Assembly: GCF_000333955.1 (NCBI RefSeq)
Contig: NZ_CAPS01000047.1
Location: forward strand, 20,604-84,603
Origin: Rhodococcus sp. AW25M09
GTDB taxonomy: Bacteria; Actinomycetota; Actinomycetes; Mycobacteriales; Mycobacteriaceae
DNA length: 64,000 bases
Direction: 5' to 3'
Shown: in pieces, positions 61,141 through 64,000 of the stretch
How the letters are laid out: the number at the start of each line of letters is the position of its first letter
Numbering within the stretch: position 1 is the stretch's first letter
The notes under the pieces: model-generated
Seen by the model: only the letters and a program-made list of their open reading frames with translations
Databases searched by the model: none
Told to the model about the DNA's origin: nothing
Program-made: the position numbers and the translations under genes

Positions 61141-62691
61141 GTGCAGGTCACCAGCGTGGGACATGCGGGATTCCATATTCGCACCGAGGCCGGGAGCATC
61201 CTGTGCGATCCGTGGGTGAATCCGTCGTTCTACGCGTCGTGGTTCCCGTTTCCGGACAACTCCGGCCTGGACTGGGACACCCTGGGTGATTGCGATTACC
61301 TCTACGTCTCGCACCTGCACAAGGACCACTTCGACCCGAAGAACCTGGCCGAGCACGTCAACAAGGACGCCACCGTCCTGCTGCCGGATTACCCGGTGCT
61401 CGATCTCAAGCACGAGCTCGAGAAGCTCGGCTTCCACAAGTTCTACGAGACGACGGACTCGGTCAAGCACACGATCTCCGGTCCCAAGGGCGATCTCGAC
61501 GTCATGATCATCGCGCTGCGCGCTCCGGCGGACGGCCCGATCGGTGACTCGGGACTGGTGGTCTCCGACGGCAAGACCGTCGCGTTCAACATGAACGACG
61601 CGAGGCCGGTGGATCTGGACGTGATGACCGAGCAGTTCGGTCCCGTGGACGTGCACATGCTGCAGTACTCGGGTGCGATCTGGTACCCGATGGTCTACGA
61701 CATGGTCGCCCGCGCCAAGAAGAACTTCGGTATCCAGAAGCGGCAGCGTCAGATGGACCGGGCGCGCCAGTACATCGAGCAGGTCGGTTCGACGTGGGTG
61801 ATCCCATCGGCCGGTCCGCCGTGTTTCCTGGACGACGAGCTGCGTTCTCTCAACGACGTCTACGGCGACCCGGCCAACGTGTTCCCGGACCAGATGGTCT
61901 TCCTCGAGCAGATGCGACTGAACGGGCACGACAAGGGTCTGCTGATGATGCCGGGGACGGCGGCCACGTTCGACGGTTCCGACCTGATCTCGCACGAGCA
62001 TCCCATTCCCACCGCCGAGGCAGAGGCCATCTTCACCACCGGCAAGGCCGACTACATCGAGGCGTACGCCCAGCGTCAGGCGTCGGTCATCGCGGCCGAG
62101 AAGGCGAACTGGGCTCCGGCCGAGGGTGAGCCGCTGCTGGGGCCACTACGTGGTCTGTTCGAGCCGATCATGGCGCAGACGGATCTGATCTGCGACGGCA
62201 TCGGTTACCCCGTCGGGATCACCATGGGTGACGAGACCGTTGTGCTCGACTTTCCGAAAAGAATTGTCCGCGAACCGATCTCGAACGAGAAGTTCCGATA
62301 CAGCTTCACCATCCCGCCGGAACTGGTTCGCACCGCGGTGCGCGATCAGGAGCCGGACTGGGTCAACTCGATCTTCCTGTCCACCCGCTTCCGTGCCCGA
62401 CGCGTCGGCGGCTACAACGAGTTCCTCTACACGTTCTTCAAGTGCCTCACCGACGAACGCATCGCCTACGCGGACGGGTGGTTCTCCGAGGCGCACGACG
62501 ACACCGCCACGATCACGATGGGCGGCTACGAAATCCAACGCCGCTGCCCACATCTGAAAGCGGACCTGACCAAGTTCGGCATCGTCGAAGGCAAAAAGCT
62601 CACCTGCAACCTGCACGGATGGGACTGGAACCTCGAGACCGGCCGCTGCCTGACATCCAAGGGTCACGAACTGCGCACCAAGAAAGTCTGA
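61141..62691 (+). CDS. MBL-fold plus Rieske [2Fe-2S] fusion protein
   Basis: This 516-aa protein has an N-terminal UlaG-type metallo-beta-lactamase domain (HLHKDHFD: His58, His60, Asp62, His63) and a C-terminal Rieske domain (CPHLKADLT ... [15 protein letters not shown]), with the four Rieske ligands as CxH and CxxH. This domain order is the reverse of the vertebrate CMP-Neu5Ac hydroxylase, which has both folds. An AGGAGG site precedes GTG 61141. Substrate unknown; an oxidation coupled to the Rieske cluster is likely. Confidence 0.88.
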   Translation: MQVTSVGHAGFHIRTEAGSILCDPWVNPSFYASWFPFPDNSGLDWDTLGDCDYLYVSHLHKDHFDPKNLAEHVNKDATVLLPDYPVLDLKHELEKLGFHKFYETTDSVKHTISGPKGDLDVMIIALRAPADGPIGDSGLVVSDGKTVAFNMNDARPVDLDVMTEQFGPVDVHMLQYSGAIWYPMVYDMVARAKKNFGIQKRQRQMDRARQYIEQVGSTWVIPSAGPPCFLDDELRSLNDVYGDPANVFPDQMVFLEQMRLNGHDKGLLMMPGTAATFDGSDLISHEHPIPTAEAEAIFTTGKADYIEAYAQRQASVIAAEKANWAPAEGEPLLGPLRGLFEPIMAQTDLICDGIGYPVGITMGDETVVLDFPKRIVREPISNEKFRYSFTIPPELVRTAVRDQEPDWVNSIFLSTRFRARRVGGYNEFLYTFFKCLTDERIAYADGWFSEAHDDTATITMGGYEIQRRCPHLKADLTKFGIVEGKKLTCNLHGWDWNLETGRCLTSKGHELRTKKV

Positions 62692-62777
62692 GCGGTTCCG
62701 CTCGTGGACTTGTGAGACTGCACCCAAAAAGTCCGGGAAAAGTGGGGCAACTCGCAGACGCAGGTACGTTGGACAAC

Positions 62778-63974
62778 GTGCATGAGCAGGTAGAACAGAC
62801 AAAACGGACGCGAGCGGTGTGGCTGGTCGCCGTGCTCGTCGCCTTGGTGGCGCTGGTGGCGGGCTGCACCGTCGGATCCGGTGACAGCGGCTCCAGTGGC
62901 GCAGGTGCCACCACCGAGGCTCCGCCCGTCGCGCAGGTCACGCAGAACCCGGCGGCAGACGCCGTCGACGTCAGCCCCATCGCACCCATCTCGGTGGCCG
63001 TGGCGCGCGGAACTCTCGCTCAGGTCGAGTTGACCAACCCCGATGGCAAGGTCGTGCAGGGCGCACTCTCACCCGACAAGACGTCCTACGCCGTCACCGA
63101 ACCCCTCGGCTACGGCGTGAAATACACGTGGTCCGGTTCGGCAGTGGGCTCGGACAACAAGACCGTGCCCGTCGAAGGCAGCTTCACCACCGTCGAGCCG
63201 GACAGCCGAACCGCAGTGAGCACCAATATCGGCGACGGCCAAGAAGTGGGCATCGCTGCACCGATCATCCTGCAGTTCGACTCTTCCATCGCCGACAAAG
63301 CCGCCGTCGAGAAGGCGTTGACGGTGACCACCAACCCGCCGACTCCCGGTGCCTGGGCCTGGTTCCCCGACGACAACGGCTCACGCATCCACTGGCGGCC
63401 CACCAACTACTGGGCTCCCGGCACCACGGTGTCCGTCGACGCCAAGCTGTACGGCGTGAACTACGGCGACGGTGCCTACGGTGCCGCCGATGTCACACTG
63501 AACTTCAGTATCGGACGAAGCCAGATCGTCATTGCCGACGCGACCAGCCACCGCATGCAGGTGGTCCGCGACGGCCAAACGATCATGGACATTCCCGTCA
63601 GCTACGGCGAAGGCAACGAGGACCGCAACGTCACGCGCAGCGGTATCCACGTCGTCACCGAGAAGCACGAGGATTTCCTGATGTCGAACCCGCCGTTCTA
63701 CGAGAACGTGCGCGAGCGCTGGGCGGTGCGCATCTCCAACAACGGTGAGTTCATCCACGCCAATCCACTGACCACGGGTGTGCAAGGCGCATCCAACGTG
63801 ACCAACGGCTGCATCAATCTCTCCACCGAGGATGCGCAGCAGTACTTCGGTACGGCGATGTACGGCGACCCGGTGGAGGTCACCGGTACCCGAATCGATC
63901 TCTCGGCGCGAGACGGCGACCTGTACGACTGGGCCATCGACTGGTCGACCTGGGAATCGATGGGAGCGGCGTAG
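62778..63974 (+). CDS. L,D-transpeptidase lipoprotein (LprQ-like)
   Basis: This 398-aa protein has a lipoprotein signal with VAGC (Cys30), Ig-like domains (residues about 50-250) and a YkuD L,D-transpeptidase domain. The catalytic motif reads [19 protein letters not shown] (His327 to Cys345), with Asn in place of the usual second His of SHGC. It cross-links peptidoglycan at 3-3 positions. It sits downstream of murB and the MBL-Rieske gene, as LprQ follows murB in mycobacteria. GTG 62778 is chosen; TTG 62769 is possible. Confidence 0.88.
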   Translation: MHEQVEQTKRTRAVWLVAVLVALVALVAGCTVGSGDSGSSGAGATTEAPPVAQVTQNPAADAVDVSPIAPISVAVARGTLAQVELTNPDGKVVQGALSPDKTSYAVTEPLGYGVKYTWSGSAVGSDNKTVPVEGSFTTVEPDSRTAVSTNIGDGQEVGIAAPIILQFDSSIADKAAVEKALTVTTNPPTPGAWAWFPDDNGSRIHWRPTNYWAPGTTVSVDAKLYGVNYGDGAYGAADVTLNFSIGRSQIVIADATSHRMQVVRDGQTIMDIPVSYGEGNEDRNVTRSGIHVVTEKHEDFLMSNPPFYENVRERWAVRISNNGEFIHANPLTTGVQGASNVTNGCINLSTEDAQQYFGTAMYGDPVEVTGTRIDLSARDGDLYDWAIDWSTWESMGAA

Positions 63975-63977
63975 CCG

Positions 63978-64000
63978 CAGGTGAGTGGAACTTCGTAGCA
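63978..64000. repeat. left half of a third palindromic element, cut by window end
   Basis: CAGGTGAGTGGAACTTCGTA continuing to G (63978-63998) equals the left arm of the element at 56684-56704 exactly, starting 4 nt after the transpeptidase stop. The right arm would lie beyond the window. Confidence 0.8.

Overview
The window looks like a chromosomal segment of a mycolic-acid actinomycete, most probably Rhodococcus or a close relative. The evidence is high GC, frequent GTG/TTG starts, 4-bp ATGA/GTGA gene overlaps, a complete Mce/YrbE operon, RamB, an HbhA-like protein, a DUF2993 protein and actinobacterial regulators. All functions below are read from the sequence and from memory of protein families; no database search was run.

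Layout. 0.1-1.5 kb: lpd. 1.8-10.3 kb: one-direction Mce lipid importer operon (two YrbE permeases, MceA-F, one Mce-associated protein). 10.3-15.3 kb: a divergent pair of units, a DUF4873-methyltransferase plus a repeat-containing TetR on the minus strand, and an AurF-like di-iron oxygenase, its ligand-poor paralogue, a 43-aa micro-ORF and an SDR on the plus strand. 15.3-15.9 kb: carboxymuconolactone decarboxylase-like gene. 16.0-18.8 kb: cobalamin riboswitch and cbiMNQO cobalt importer. 18.8-19.8 kb: iron-box-controlled siderophore-binding lipoprotein. 19.8-25.3 kb: urea ABC importer urtABCDE with a terminal GntR gene. 25.5-26.9 kb: XRE/membrane-protein pair and a hypothetical gene. 26.9-37.5 kb: amine catabolism (agmatine deiminase and N-carbamoylputrescine amidase with a divergent TetR; MFS/MerR; amino-acid permease, Usp, copper amine oxidase and aldehyde dehydrogenase). 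37.8-39.6 kb: MBL hydrolase and LLM oxidoreductase. 39.6-46.1 kb: two-carbon metabolism (ramB, aceA, fadB2, alcohol dehydrogenase). 46.2-49.3 kb: PPK2, a PPOX-fold protein, a 23-bp tandem repeat, a second iron-box lipoprotein and a DJ-1/PfpI protein. 49.3-64.0 kb: a conserved housekeeping block (TetR, DUF445, XRE, HbhA-like, DUF2516, alpha/beta hydrolase, purU, methyltransferase, deoC, DUF2993, AbiEi-like, methyltransferase, two DUF2505, murB, MBL-Rieske protein, L,D-transpeptidase).

The order lpd / CMD-like / ramB / aceA / fadB2 ... TetR / DUF445 / XRE / hbhA / DUF2516 / deoC / DUF2993 / DUF2505 / murB / L,D-transpeptidase matches, as I recall it, the Mycobacterium tuberculosis region Rv0462-Rv0483. 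Here that backbone is opened up: the Mce and oxygenase genes lie between lpd and the CMD gene, and the cobalt, urea and amine genes lie between the CMD gene and ramB.

Most notable: murB is broken by one extra G in a GGGG run. A 46-nt palindrome (21-bp stem, 4-nt loop, core GTGGAACTTCGTAG) recurs at gene 3' ends. A 30-bp in-frame tandem repeat sits inside a TetR gene, and a related single copy lies in the Usp gene. The second di-iron oxygenase has lost five of seven predicted metal ligands. I see no CRISPR array, no tRNA or rRNA, no insertion sequence and no convincing new defence system.
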